A stretch of 64,000 nt of DNA from Haloimpatiens sp042688525 (lineage in GTDB: Bacteria; Bacillota; Clostridia; Clostridiales; Clostridiaceae): the NCBI RefSeq assembly GCF_042688525.2, contig NZ_JBHWAB010000001.1, positions 2,728,001-2,792,000 on the forward strand. Reading direction: 5' to 3'. The position numbers were made by a program, and so were the translations under genes. The notes under the pieces were generated by a model that worked only from the letters and a program-made list of their open reading frames with translations, did no database searches and was not told the DNA's origin. Positions 9,449-18,746 of this stretch are shown here, in pieces (positions within the stretch are counted from its first letter, which is position 1; every line of letters begins with the position of its first letter).

Positions 9449-10726
9449 TTATAACAAATATTCAAATTCAAAATCATTTACTCTTACAATATCACCGTCT
9501 TGTATTCCCATCTTTTTCAATTCATCAAAAACGCCTTTATTTTTAAGTACTTTATGAAAATATCTTAATGAATCAGTATCATTAACATTAACAGCATTTA
9601 ATAGTCTATCTACAAAAGTACCTTCTACCACATATGCTTCATCATCATCTTTTCTTATTGTATAAGTAAATTTCTTTTCTTCTTCAATATATCTTTCTTC
9701 TTCTGATATTTCTAAATCTTTTACAGGGATTGAACTTAAAATTCTTCCACATTCTTTCATAAGTTCATCAACACCTTCACGTGTTGCAGCTGATATTTTA
9801 AATACATTATCATATCCCATTTCATTTAATTTCTTTTTAAAATTATTAAATACTTCTTCATCATAAAGCATATCACATTTATTTGCTGCAATTATTTGAG
9901 GTCTATCCCATAGCTTTACACTATATTTTTTTAACTCTTCATTTATTTTCATAAAATCTTCTATTGGATCTCTACCCTCAATACCAGACACATCTACCAC
10001 ATGAATTAACAATCTAGTTCTTTCTATATGTCTTAAAAATTCTAAACCTAATCCTACTCCCTTTGCTGCACCTTCAATAATACCTGGTATATCTGCAATT
10101 ACAAAACCTGAAAGTCCTTTCATATCTACTACTCCTAAATTAGGTTTAAGTGTAGTAAAATGGTAATTTGCTATTTTAGGCTTAGCTTTTGAAACCATAG
10201 ATAGCAATGTAGATTTTCCTACATTAGGAAATCCAACAAGACCTACATCTGCTAAAAGTTTTAATTCTAATAATATAAATCTTTCTTCCCCTGGCATTCC
10301 AGGTTCAGCAAATCTTGGTGCCTGTCTTGTAGGTGTTGCAAACTTAGCATTTCCTTTTCCACCTCTTCCACCTTTTGCAACAATAAATTTATCATCTGGG
10401 TGGGATAAATCTGCCATTATTTTATTAGTTTCAAAATCTCTAACAATAGTTCCAAGAGGAACTTTTATGTATAAATCTTTTCCATCCTTACCATATGATT
10501 TTGAACCTGAGCCATTTTCACCCAAAGGAGCTGCATACTTTCTCTTATAAGTAAAATCTAAAAGCGTAGTTGATTGGGAATCTGCCACTAATATGACATT
10601 TCCTCCTTTTCCTCCATCTCCTCCATCAGGACCACCTAATGCTACATATTTTTCCCTTCTAAAGGCAATGGCTCCATCTCCACCTCTTCCAGATTTAACA
10701 AAAATTTTCGCTGTATCTATAAACAT
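9449..10726 (-). CDS. obgE: Obg/CgtA family GTPase
   Basis: About 425 aa in three parts: a glycine-rich Obg fold (about 1-158, e.g. GGPDGGDGGKGGNVILV), a GTPase domain (P-loop GFPNVGKST, switch DIPGIIEGA, NKCD) and a C-terminal OCT domain. It is involved in 50S assembly and stress/sporulation control. The ATG giving MFIDTAKIFVKSG is chosen over a GTG three codons upstream, because GAGGTAGG is correctly spaced only for the ATG. It lies immediately downstream of a Spo0B-like gene, as in Bacillus. Confidence 0.95.
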   Translation of the reverse strand: MFIDTAKIFVKSGRGGDGAIAFRREKYVALGGPDGGDGGKGGNVILVADSQSTTLLDFTYKRKYAAPLGENGSGSKSYGKDGKDLYIKVPLGTIVRDFETNKIMADLSHPDDKFIVAKGGRGGKGNAKFATPTRQAPRFAEPGMPGEERFILLELKLLADVGLVGFPNVGKSTLLSMVSKAKPKIANYHFTTLKPNLGVVDMKGLSGFVIADIPGIIEGAAKGVGLGLEFLRHIERTRLLIHVVDVSGIEGRDPIEDFMKINEELKKYSVKLWDRPQIIAANKCDMLYDEEVFNNFKKKLNEMGYDNVFKISAATREGVDELMKECGRILSSIPVKDLEISEEERYIEEEKKFTYTIRKDDDEAYVVEGTFVDRLLNAVNVNDTDSLRYFHKVLKNKGVFDELKKMGIQDGDIVRVNDFEFEYLL

Positions 10727-10751
10727 TTCTTTCACCCTACCTCAATCAATT

Positions 10752-11297
10752 TTAATTTTTACTAAATATAATTCTATATGCTAAATTATCATCATAGTAA
10801 CACTTATAAAATAAAAGTTTATCAATATCACTGCTTATCTTTTCCCATTGTTCCATCCAATTTAATTCATCTACCATATCTTCATTATTAGATATAAACA
10901 TATTTTTTCCTAATTCATCTTCGTATAGATATATATAAACAAATTTACATTTGTTATTTTCTAATTCATTAAATATATTATTTGCTAAATCACATTTTTT
11001 ATCAAAATACTCTTTAAAAATTGATTCTTTTAATTCATTTATCTCTATATCCAAACTTACTTCTACTTCTTTACTCCATAATTTTTTTAAATTTTTTTCT
11101 AAACATAACCCTAAAAAATTATCCCCTAAACTATATATACTACTTATAATTTCATTTTTTTTACTTATTGATTTTATATATTCTTTAGCTTTATCTGAAT
11201 TTTGAGTTTGCAAATACCCATAAATAATTTGAATGTCATTCATGAAATCATGTCTCTGTTTTCTCAAACATTTAACACTATAATTCGTATCTTCCAT
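10752..11297 (-). CDS. Spo0B-like protein (sensor-kinase dimerisation/phosphotransfer domain)
   Basis: About 181 aa. The N-terminal helix SVKCLRKQRHDFMNDIQIIY has the H-box pattern RHDFxNxIQ of Spo0B alpha domains and CitA/DcuS-type kinases; the putative phospho-His is in RHD. No ATPase motifs are seen. The gene order rplU-prp-rpmA-this gene-obg is the Bacillus order in which spo0B occupies this slot. In Bacillus, Spo0B passes phosphate from Spo0F to Spo0A. Whether this protein does so is inference, since many clostridia are described as lacking that relay. The ATG at 11297 follows GGGGGATTG. Confidence 0.7.
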   Translation of the reverse strand: MEDTNYSVKCLRKQRHDFMNDIQIIYGYLQTQNSDKAKEYIKSISKKNEIISSIYSLGDNFLGLCLEKNLKKLWSKEVEVSLDIEINELKESIFKEYFDKKCDLANNIFNELENNKCKFVYIYLYEDELGKNMFISNNEDMVDELNWMEQWEKISSDIDKLLFYKCYYDDNLAYRIIFSKN

Positions 11298-11321
11298 TTC
11301 AATCCCCCATATGTGCATTTT

Positions 11322-11346
11322 AAAAAAGCACCCATAAAGGGTGCCT
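11322..11346 (-). terminator. Terminator between rpmA and the Spo0B-like gene
   Basis: Minus-strand stem GGCACCC/GGGTGC(T) with a 5-nt loop, followed by six T residues. It would partly insulate spo0B-like/obg from the ribosomal protein operon. Confidence 0.75.
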
Positions 11347-11350
11347 TAAA

Positions 11351-11647
11351 TTATTCAGCAATTTCTACTTCTACAGGATAAACATTTGCTCTTTTTTTAC
11401 TTTTTCCGAATCTTTCATATTTTACGATTCCATCTTCTTTTGCATAAAGAGTGTCATCGCCGCCTCTTCCAACATTTAATCCTGGATGAATTTTAGTTCC
11501 TCTTTGTCTTACCAAAATATTTCCTGCTAAAACAAATTGTCCATCAGCACATTTAGTTCCAAGTCTTTTAGCTTCACTATCTCTACCATTCTTAGAACTA
11601 CCTACCCCTTTTTTATGTGCAAATAATTGAAGGTTCATTACTAACAT
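11351..11647 (-). CDS. rpmA: 50S ribosomal protein L27 with cleavable N-terminal extension
   Basis: 98 aa. After MLVMNLQLF comes AHKKGVGSSKNGRDS, the conserved L27 N-terminus that reaches the peptidyl-transferase centre. Firmicute L27 carries an N-terminal extension ending in F that the protease Prp removes before A-H-K-K-G; the extension is visible here and prp is the next gene upstream. AGGAGG precedes the ATG at 11647 with 7-nt spacing. Confidence 0.97.
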   Translation of the reverse strand: MLVMNLQLFAHKKGVGSSKNGRDSEAKRLGTKCADGQFVLAGNILVRQRGTKIHPGLNVGRGGDDTLYAKEDGIVKYERFGKSKKRANVYPVEVEIAE

Positions 11648-11649
11648 AT

Positions 11650-11976
11650 CTACACCTCCTCTACGTTTACGCTTATATAATCACCGTAACTCAGTTCCAT
11701 ACTTTTCAAACCTAGCAACATAGTTTTCAATAAAACTTGACATTTGTGTATTTCACTACAGCTGTTTTGTTCAATGGATAAACTTAAAAATCCATCTTTT
11801 ATAGAATAATCAACATCTATCTTCAAAACCTCTAATATACCAATAAGAGTTGTTTGTGATAGTACAGAAATACCACTACAAACAATATCCCTATTATATT
11901 CATCAAAACCCGAATGTCCATTAATATTAAATGAAACTATTTTGCCCTGTTTCTTTTTAAATAATACATTAGTCAT
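11650..11976 (-). CDS. prp: Ribosomal-processing cysteine protease Prp (YsxB family)
   Basis: 108 aa. It has the family catalytic pair His and Cys in INGHSGFDEYNRDIVCSGIS (family pattern GHSG-n-DIVCAxxS). Prp removes the N-terminal extension of L27. It is encoded between rplU and rpmA, 2 bp from each, its almost universal position in Firmicutes. Confidence 0.92.
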   Translation of the reverse strand: MTNVLFKKKQGKIVSFNINGHSGFDEYNRDIVCSGISVLSQTTLIGILEVLKIDVDYSIKDGFLSLSIEQNSCSEIHKCQVLLKTMLLGLKSMELSYGDYISVNVEEV

Positions 11977-11978
11977 AA

Positions 11979-12290
11979 CTAAGCTTCAATTGATTCTATT
12001 TGTAACTTTGTAAATGGTTGTCTATGACCTTGTTTCTTTCTGTAGTGCTTTTTAGCTTTATACTTAAATACTGTAACTTTTCTAGCTTTTCCTTGTTGTA
12101 AAACTTTAGCTACAACCTTAGCACCTTCTACTACAGGTCTTCCAACGACTAATTCTCCATCTTTATTAACTATAAGAACGTCATTTAATTCAACAGTTGA
12201 ATCAACTTCTGCATTTAATTTTTCAACACATATAACGTCTCCTTCTGAAACTTTATATTGTTTTCCACCACTTGCTAATACTGCGTACAT
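11979..12290 (-). CDS. rplU: 50S ribosomal protein L21
   Basis: 103 aa, full length. It has the typical start MYAVLASGGKQYKVSEGDVI and the C-terminal FKYKAKKHYRKKQGHRQPFT rRNA-binding signature. It is first gene of the rplU-prp-rpmA operon, with an AGGAGGTG RBS. Confidence 0.97.
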   Translation of the reverse strand: MYAVLASGGKQYKVSEGDVICVEKLNAEVDSTVELNDVLIVNKDGELVVGRPVVEGAKVVAKVLQQGKARKVTVFKYKAKKHYRKKQGHRQPFTKLQIESIEA

Positions 12291-12296
12291 ACAAAC

Positions 12297-12375
12297 ACCT
12301 CCTCAATCCAGTCTCGCCATTCAAGGCACGCATACGCGATTTATCACCTTGTCTGCGCGGTCTACAAAAGCCATT
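12297..12375 (-). promoter_or_regulatory. Probable L21 ribosomal leader RNA
   Basis: Immediately upstream of rplU is a GC-richer, structured stretch (CGCGCAGAC, CGCGTATGCGTGCC, GGCGAGACTGG on the mRNA strand) in otherwise AT-rich intergenic DNA. Position and look fit the Firmicute L21 leader, a cis-regulatory autogenous control element; a covariance-model match was not possible here. Confidence 0.6.
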
Positions 12376-12408
12376 TTATCACATAAATTTTAATTTGTAA
12401 AGCACAAT

Positions 12409-13851
12409 TTACCCATATATTTTATAAGACTCCATATTTTTTAACTGATTAGCAAATAAAAGAGGTTCTACTTTAAAATGCTCATTATCATCCATATATT
12501 TAATATATACTTTCTCATCTAATGCTTGTATCTTTGTAACAAATCCTACTATATCATCTAAAATATCTTTCTTATATATTTTCCCGATTTCTATGTACAC
12601 ATTATCGATATTATACTCATTTTTAATTTTTAATACTTCGTTTCGTATTAAAAATTTCAAATAAGATAATTTTATTCTTTTACCATTTCCGCTGCACATC
12701 TTACATCTTTCTTCTAGATAACTATATATATCTTTACCTATTCTTTGTCTTGATATCTGAACCAAATTTAATTGTGTAAATGGATATACAATAGTTTTTC
12801 TTTTGTCATTACAAAATCCCTTTTCTAAAATATCTAAAACTTTCTTTTTATTTTGCAAGTCAGTCATATCTATAAAATCTATAATAATTATTCCACTCAA
12901 ATTTTTCAATTTGACTTGTCGTATAATTTCATAAGCAGCTTCCATATTGGTATTAAGGGCTGTTTTCTTAATAGATCTATGTTTTGTATTTTTTCCTGAA
13001 TTCACATCAATAACATACATTGCCTCTGTTTTATCTATAACTATGTATCCACCACATTTTAATGGGATTCTATTGTTTCTAAGTTGTATAATTTCTTTCT
13101 CTATTTCATAAAAATGAAATAGACTTTGTTCTTCTTCATATAAAACAACATTAGTACTTATATCTTCTTTATCAATAATAAAATCTTTAATATATGAATA
13201 GTCTTTATTATTATTTACAATTATTTCTTTTATATCATCATTTACAACATCTCTTAATATTTTTCCAACTATACCACCGTTATCATATATAAGTTTAGAT
13301 TTTAATGAATAAGTACCTTCTTTAATAACCTTATTATAAAGTTTATATAATTGTCCTATTTCATCATTGATTTTATTAATATCTACATTTAAAGCTCTAG
13401 TTCGTAATATAACTCCCGTATTCTCTGGTTTCCTTATACTACTTAATATGTCTTTTTTATATTGTTCATTTTCAATTTTTCTTGAAAAACTTACCCGTGT
13501 ATCTAATGCATTTATAACCGAATATCTTCCCGCTACGCTTATTGCATTTGTAACTTTAGGCCCTTTATCTCCAATACTTTCTTTCACTATTTCTACTATT
13601 ACATCGTCACCTTTTTTTACATTTATGTTGTTAAATTTATCATCCAAATACATATAACAATTTTTATCATACCCAATATCTATAAATGCACATTTTATAG
13701 CTGGAACAATATTCTTTACTATTCCTTTATATATCTGTCCTCTATGTGGTTCGCTAAATTCTTCTTCAATAAATAACTCTAATAATTGTTCTTTTTCCCT
13801 AACAGCTATTCTTATAATTCCTTGTTCTCTTTCCACAAAGATTTTCTTCAT
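12409..13851 (-). CDS. rng: Ribonuclease G/E family endoribonuclease
   Basis: 480 aa. It has an N-terminal S1-like domain (HRGQIYKGIVKNIVPAIKCAFIDIGYDKNCYMYL), the catalytic DNase-I-like core with metal-binding Asp in VIDVNSGK and IIIIDFIDM, and a zinc-link type CKMCSG. Its length matches RNase G and not the long RNase E. It cleaves single-stranded AU-rich RNA during rRNA processing and mRNA decay. It lies upstream of the L21 leader. Confidence 0.9.
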   Translation of the reverse strand: MKKIFVEREQGIIRIAVREKEQLLELFIEEEFSEPHRGQIYKGIVKNIVPAIKCAFIDIGYDKNCYMYLDDKFNNINVKKGDDVIVEIVKESIGDKGPKVTNAISVAGRYSVINALDTRVSFSRKIENEQYKKDILSSIRKPENTGVILRTRALNVDINKINDEIGQLYKLYNKVIKEGTYSLKSKLIYDNGGIVGKILRDVVNDDIKEIIVNNNKDYSYIKDFIIDKEDISTNVVLYEEEQSLFHFYEIEKEIIQLRNNRIPLKCGGYIVIDKTEAMYVIDVNSGKNTKHRSIKKTALNTNMEAAYEIIRQVKLKNLSGIIIIDFIDMTDLQNKKKVLDILEKGFCNDKRKTIVYPFTQLNLVQISRQRIGKDIYSYLEERCKMCSGNGKRIKLSYLKFLIRNEVLKIKNEYNIDNVYIEIGKIYKKDILDDIVGFVTKIQALDEKVYIKYMDDNEHFKVEPLLFANQLKNMESYKIYG

Positions 13852-13896
13852 TTCGTCATATCAACCCCTTAAAAGTGAAACCAATACATTAATTTC

Positions 13897-14604
13897 TTAA
13901 CTAAAATACTCTAATAGACTAACTAATTTTTTATTTTTATATGTATATAACTCTTCTCTTTCTATTTTAACAAATCTCTCCATATGCGCATTGCTAGTAT
14001 TATTTTTTATAAAATCTGCAAGTAATTGAGCTGATAAATTTCCCTTACTACCACAAAGAACTAATGTTTTTATACCTAAATATTCTCTTTCTATATTAAA
14101 ATCTATTTTTTTTATCATAGATTTTATATCAACTTCTTTTTTACCTTTTTTGGTTTTCTTAACCATATTCCACTCTTTTTGTTTCAACAACTCATCAAGT
14201 TCTTCATTTAAACCTGTTGTATCTTTGTATGGTATCTTTATACTATACGACGCTGATTCTATCAATGCCATTGAAGGTGGTATTTTTTTATCATCTTTAG
14301 GTACAACCTTTTTAACATCTAAAATCTTTATTCCATTTGGAGCACTATCATTCAATTTATTTTTTATATCTTTCTCATCCATTTCTTCTAGAAGGTACAC
14401 ATCAAAATATTCTCCATAAGAATATACACCAACAGATAAAGGTTGAGCAATAGATAAAGTCATATGCGGGTTAAACCCTTTTGAATATTCTACTTTCAGT
14501 TCTGCTCTTCTTATAGTTCTTTGAATAGTTCTCATTAAATCTAGATGTGAAATAAATTTTATTTCATTTTCTTTAGTATACTTAACTAAATATCGCACCT
14601 TCAA
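13897..14604 (-). CDS. Radical-SAM-linked protein (TIGR03936/DUF2344 family)
   Basis: 235 aa beginning KVRYLVKYTKENEIKFISHLDLMRTIQRTIRRA, the family signature, followed by GFNPHMTLSIAQPLSVG. The biochemical role is unknown. It overlaps the upstream radical SAM gene by 23 bp, an almost invariant pairing in Firmicutes that suggests a joint function. The start is TTG with GGGAAG upstream; a GTG two codons on is possible. Confidence 0.85.
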   Translation of the reverse strand: MKVRYLVKYTKENEIKFISHLDLMRTIQRTIRRAELKVEYSKGFNPHMTLSIAQPLSVGVYSYGEYFDVYLLEEMDEKDIKNKLNDSAPNGIKILDVKKVVPKDDKKIPPSMALIESASYSIKIPYKDTTGLNEELDELLKQKEWNMVKKTKKGKKEVDIKSMIKKIDFNIEREYLGIKTLVLCGSKGNLSAQLLADFIKNNTSNAHMERFVKIEREELYTYKNKKLVSLLEYFS

Positions 14605-16444
14605 AACACTTCCCTTCTTTTAACATTTTGTTCGTATTTACACCACAACCCTTACATCCTAATCTACAATCTGGTGTAACGACTTCATTTTTAGCTTTTT
14701 CACTTTCCCTAATTAAAAATTCTTTAGATACTCCTACATCTATAAAATCCCATGGAAGTATTTCATCATAACTTCTTTGTCTATATGCATAAAACTCTCC
14801 ATCTACATTACATTCTTCAAGTGCTTCTTTCCATATATCAAAATCAAAATGTTCATTCCAACCATCAAATCTAGCACCCTTTTCAAACGCTTTAATTAAT
14901 ACATCACAAAGTTTTCTATCTCCTCTTGCAAAAATCGCTTCCATAAAGCTAACTGGAGATTCATGCCAATTATATGTGATTCTCTTACTTTTTATTGAAT
15001 CTCTTATAAGACCTATTTTTTCCTTTACATTTTCCATTCTATCTTGTGGTACCCACTGGAATGGAGTAAATGGTTTTGGTACAAAAATTGAAGTACTTGT
15101 TGTAACCTTTAATCCTTTTTGTCTTTGTTCCTTTGGAACTTTATAATATTCTTCTACAACTTTTTGTGAAAGCTCTGCAATACCTTCAACATCTTCCAAT
15201 GTTTCATATGGTAGTCCAATCATAAAATAAAGTTTTAATGTTTTCCAACCAGCTTTAAAAGCACTACTAACAGAATCTATAAGATTTTGTTCCGTTACTC
15301 CTTTGTTTATCACATCTCTCATTCTTTGAGTTCCTGCTTCTGGAGCAAAAGTAAGTCCTGTTTTTCTTACTTTTTGTATTTCCTTTATTAAATCTACGGC
15401 AAAAGAATCTATTCTTATAGAAGGCAAAGATACTCCTACCTTTTTATCTTTGTATTTCTCAATTAAACTAAATATTAAATTTTTTATATCTGAATAATCA
15501 CAAATACTTAAAGATGTAAGCGATATTTCTTCATATCCTGTATTTTTAACAAGTTCCTCTGCAAGTTCTATAAGCTTATCTGTTGTTTTTTCTCTAACAG
15601 GTCTATATATCATTCCTGCTTGACAGAATCTACATCCTCTAGTACATCCTCTAAAGGTTTCAAGCATAATTCTATCATGAACTATTTCAGTATAAGGTAC
15701 TATAAGATTTGTTGGATATTGTACATCTTTGAAATTAGTTATAATTCTTTTTGTTATTTTACTAGGTAATTCATCACTAATAGGTTTAAATTCCTTAATT
15801 GTTCCATCTTCATTATATTGTACATCGTAAAACTTAGGAACATAAGTACCTTCTATCTTAGCAGCTTCTTTTAGAAATTCATCTTTACTTTTACCTTGTT
15901 CTTTCATTTTTTTATATAAATCTAATAGATCATTTAAATGTTCTTCTCCCTCTCCTAGAGAAAAAATATCCGCTATATCATAAAGAGGCTCTGGATTATA
16001 AGCACATGGTCCTCCACATATTACTATTGGATCATTTTCTTTTCTTTTTGAAGCTCTAATTTCTATTCCAGACATATTCAGCATATTCAATATATTTGTA
16101 TAACTCATCTCATATTGAAGAGTAAATGCTATAAAATTAAATTCCTTTAAAGAATCCTTAGTTTCTAATGTATACAAAGGTATATTATTTTCTCTCATAA
16201 GTTCTTCCATATCCGGCCATGGAGCAAAAGCTCTTTCACAAAATGTATCTTCTCTTTTATTAAGAGTATAATATAATATTTTCATTCCAAGATGTGACAT
16301 ACCTACTTCATATACATCAGGAAAACAAAATGCAAATCGTATATCAACTTGATTTTTATCTTTATTAAAAGAGTTAAATTCGCCACCTATATATCTTGCA
16401 GGCTTTTGTACTTTAAATAAAATGTCATCCAAATTTTTAATCAT
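14582..16444 (-). CDS. B12-binding-like radical SAM protein (TIGR03960 family)
   Basis: 620 aa. The N-terminal part resembles a cobalamin-binding domain (DVYEVGMSHLGMKIL). The radical SAM core carries the 4Fe-4S cysteines in CTRGCRFCQAG (about residue 270), and a Cys-rich C-terminus has CRLGCKGCGVN. The substrate is unknown; it is co-encoded with the TIGR03936 gene downstream. RNase G follows two genes on, so an RNA-modifying role is possible, but this is speculation. Confidence 0.88.
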   Translation of the reverse strand: MIKNLDDILFKVQKPARYIGGEFNSFNKDKNQVDIRFAFCFPDVYEVGMSHLGMKILYYTLNKREDTFCERAFAPWPDMEELMRENNIPLYTLETKDSLKEFNFIAFTLQYEMSYTNILNMLNMSGIEIRASKRKENDPIVICGGPCAYNPEPLYDIADIFSLGEGEEHLNDLLDLYKKMKEQGKSKDEFLKEAAKIEGTYVPKFYDVQYNEDGTIKEFKPISDELPSKITKRIITNFKDVQYPTNLIVPYTEIVHDRIMLETFRGCTRGCRFCQAGMIYRPVREKTTDKLIELAEELVKNTGYEEISLTSLSICDYSDIKNLIFSLIEKYKDKKVGVSLPSIRIDSFAVDLIKEIQKVRKTGLTFAPEAGTQRMRDVINKGVTEQNLIDSVSSAFKAGWKTLKLYFMIGLPYETLEDVEGIAELSQKVVEEYYKVPKEQRQKGLKVTTSTSIFVPKPFTPFQWVPQDRMENVKEKIGLIRDSIKSKRITYNWHESPVSFMEAIFARGDRKLCDVLIKAFEKGARFDGWNEHFDFDIWKEALEECNVDGEFYAYRQRSYDEILPWDFIDVGVSKEFLIRESEKAKNEVVTPDCRLGCKGCGVNTNKMLKEGKCFEGAIFS

Positions 16445-16512
16445 TAAATACTCCTCCTCATGAGTTAATCACATCTTCCTATTTTATCACATAGTAAATA
16501 AATTTAAAACTT

Positions 16513-17382
16513 TTAAGACAAATAAATATTTTGTTTATTTATATATTCTTCAAGAGTTATATTGCCGTATTCCTTTAATGCCTCAATTACTTCATTCTCA
16601 CACATTACCTGTAATATTTCCATTTCTTCATTAAGTATATAAAAAGTATTATATCTATTGCTATCAATTATATTCATTAATGAAAGTAAATCTTTTTTAT
16701 AATATATAGAAATACTTTTATTTTCCATATATCCTCTTTTTAAAAATTTATACTTCTTTTTAATAATATCCCCCATAATAAAATACGCTATCCTTTCTTT
16801 ATCCTTTATACAATAAGAAACAATAAAAATTCCTATAAAACCGACACTTAAGTTATTTAAATTCACCTTATTACAATAAAAAATAACTAGATAAATCAAT
16901 GAAAATATACTTCCTACTACAATGCTAATGTTTATAACTATTTTATTAGATTTACCATAAATATTTTTCATACACAATAAATCTCTTAATATTCTTCCAC
17001 CATCTAAAGGAAGTGCAGGAATTAAATTAAATATACCTAAGACTAAATTAGTTAAAAATATAAGATAGATTATTTCATTATTTATATAATATTTTCCTAA
17101 CACATAAAAAATAGCTGCACAAATTAAATTAAATAAGGGACCTGATATAGAAATAATTAAATCTTCTGTGGATGTAGCTTCATCTAGGTTTTTCAATTTA
17201 AGTGCTGTTCCTACAGGTAATACTTCTATATCAAATCCCGAAAATCCTAAAAATCTAGCAGTTAAATAATGAACCATTTCATGCAAAAAAGCTATAAAAA
17301 AAGAAACTATAAGTTCTCCTTTAAAACCTATAATTATTAATAATAAAAAGTATAAAACAAAATATTTATTGAGCTTAATCAT
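16513..17382 (-). CDS. spoIVFB: Stage IV sporulation intramembrane metalloprotease SpoIVFB (M50)
   Basis: About 289 aa, multi-spanning. Zinc motif HEMVH (about residues 34-38, pattern HExxH) lies in a membrane helix, with the third ligand in NLIPALPLDGGRIL. SpoIVFB cleaves pro-sigma-K in the mother cell in Bacillus. The C-terminal region is CBS-like. The start at ATG 17382 is behind GGGGGAG. It is encoded next to its partner SpoIVFA, 32 bp downstream of it. Confidence 0.88.
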   Translation of the reverse strand: MIKLNKYFVLYFLLLIIIGFKGELIVSFFIAFLHEMVHYLTARFLGFSGFDIEVLPVGTALKLKNLDEATSTEDLIISISGPLFNLICAAIFYVLGKYYINNEIIYLIFLTNLVLGIFNLIPALPLDGGRILRDLLCMKNIYGKSNKIVINISIVVGSIFSLIYLVIFYCNKVNLNNLSVGFIGIFIVSYCIKDKERIAYFIMGDIIKKKYKFLKRGYMENKSISIYYKKDLLSLMNIIDSNRYNTFYILNEEMEILQVMCENEVIEALKEYGNITLEEYINKQNIYLS

Positions 17383-17413
17383 TAACTCCCCCATCAAAAC
17401 AGATTACAAAAAT

Positions 17414-18175
17414 TTATTTGATTTTAAAAAAATCTTTTGGATTTTTACTTTCTCCCATATAAATTATCTCAAAATGCAAATGTGGTCCTGTACTTTTTCC
17501 TGTATTGCCACTCTTCCCAATAATGTTTCCTTTTTTAACTTTCTGATCTTCTTTTACGTTTATTTCATTTAAATGGGCATATTTAGTTTCTATACCTAAC
17601 CCATGATCAATAATTATGTATTTTCCTAATTCTTTGTCTTCTTTACATACCTTCACAATACCATCAGCACTAACTTTAATTGGAGTCTTTTCTGCTACTG
17701 ATATATCAATCCCTTTATGAAACTTTTTTTTACCTGAAATAGGATCTTTCCTTTCTCCAAAACCAGAAGTTATTTTACCTGTGCAGGGCATTACAAATTC
17801 TTTCTTTATAGTGTCTTTTGTAGTGTCTTCTCCTTTTATTTTACTTATTACCTTATCAATAAATTCTTGCGCTTGAGTTTGTATCTCTGTAAACTTTATT
17901 CCTTTAACTTTTGCTACTATTTGTTTATAATCATAATTTTTATTCACTATCTCTTTAGAATAATTGTACACTGCCTCAGTTTTAGGAGTAACAACTAGCT
18001 TACACGTAAGTACAAAAAGTGAAAGTATTAATACTCCTGTTAATTCTGTTATAATTCTTTTTGTAAAATAATTCATATTGTTTTTTTTTGTGTGCGTAAC
18101 TCTACCACTTGTACCTTTCCCTCTATTTGCCATTGAATTATAATAGTTTTGATATTGATAATTATAATTACCCAT
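17414..18175 (-). CDS. spoIVFA: SpoIVFA-like membrane protein with M23/LytM domain
   Basis: About 253 aa: Tyr/Asn-rich cytoplasmic N-terminus, a single membrane helix (ITELTGVLILSLFVLTCKLV), a linker, then a LytM domain with FHKGIDI (HxxxD) and GPHLHFE (HxH). In Bacillus SpoIVFA tethers and inhibits SpoIVFB and its LytM fold is degenerate. Here the zinc residues look intact, so peptidoglycan hydrolase activity cannot be excluded. The ATG at 18175 follows TTGGAGGAAGATT. Confidence 0.8.
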   Translation of the reverse strand: MGNYNYQYQNYYNSMANRGKGTSGRVTHTKKNNMNYFTKRIITELTGVLILSLFVLTCKLVVTPKTEAVYNYSKEIVNKNYDYKQIVAKVKGIKFTEIQTQAQEFIDKVISKIKGEDTTKDTIKKEFVMPCTGKITSGFGERKDPISGKKKFHKGIDISVAEKTPIKVSADGIVKVCKEDKELGKYIIIDHGLGIETKYAHLNEINVKEDQKVKKGNIIGKSGNTGKSTGPHLHFEIIYMGESKNPKDFFKIK

Positions 18176-18266
18176 AATCTTCCTCCAAATTATCACTTAC
18201 TTTTTATATATATTATTTTTCTCTTTTTTATATGACAATTGTAAACTTAACTTTTATATATAAAAA

Positions 18267-18300
18267 AGAGTTTTTCGAATTAATACATTCGAAAAACTCT
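18267..18300. terminator. Terminator between mgsA and spoIVFA
   Basis: Perfect 14-bp stem AGAGTTTTTCGAAT / ATTCGAAAAACTCT with a 6-nt loop. On the minus strand it sits 37 bp after the mgsA stop. Confidence 0.7.
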
Positions 18301-18336
18301 AATTAAAGCTTAAAAGCCTCTTTATTTTCTATAATA

Positions 18337-18735
18337 CTAAACTGTTTGTATATTTTTTAATTTCATATTATGACTTTTTAATGCCTTTACAAAAAACTCT
18401 GCAGCACCTAAATTAGTAGCTAATGCAACATGATGTACATCGCAAATCCTAAGAAGTGCTGAAACATCTGGTTCATGTGGTTGTGCTGTAAGAGGGTCTC
18501 TTAAAAATATTACAAAATCAATTTCCCCTTGAGCTATTTTGGCCCCTATTTGCTGATCTCCTCCTAAAGGTCCTGAAAGAAACCTATGTACCTTTAGTCC
18601 TACAATTTCATTGATTAATCTTCCTGTAGTTCCTGTAGCAAACAATTCATGTCCTTCAAAAAGATTTTCATATCTTTTTACAAAATCAATCATGTCATCC
18701 TTCTTGTTGTCATGAGCAATAAAAGCTATCCTCAT
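18337..18735 (-). CDS. mgsA: Methylglyoxal synthase
   Basis: 132 aa, full length. Family motifs: IAFIAHDNKK, ATGTTGRLI, LSGPLGGDQQIGAKIAQGEIDFVIFLRDPL with the catalytic Asp residues. It converts dihydroxyacetone phosphate to methylglyoxal, a bypass of lower glycolysis under phosphate limitation. It lies 11 bp downstream of rodA, a common clostridial neighbour. Confidence 0.95.
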   Translation of the reverse strand: MRIAFIAHDNKKDDMIDFVKRYENLFEGHELFATGTTGRLINEIVGLKVHRFLSGPLGGDQQIGAKIAQGEIDFVIFLRDPLTAQPHEPDVSALLRICDVHHVALATNLGAAEFFVKALKSHNMKLKNIQTV

Positions 18736-18746
18736 AAAAATTCCCC

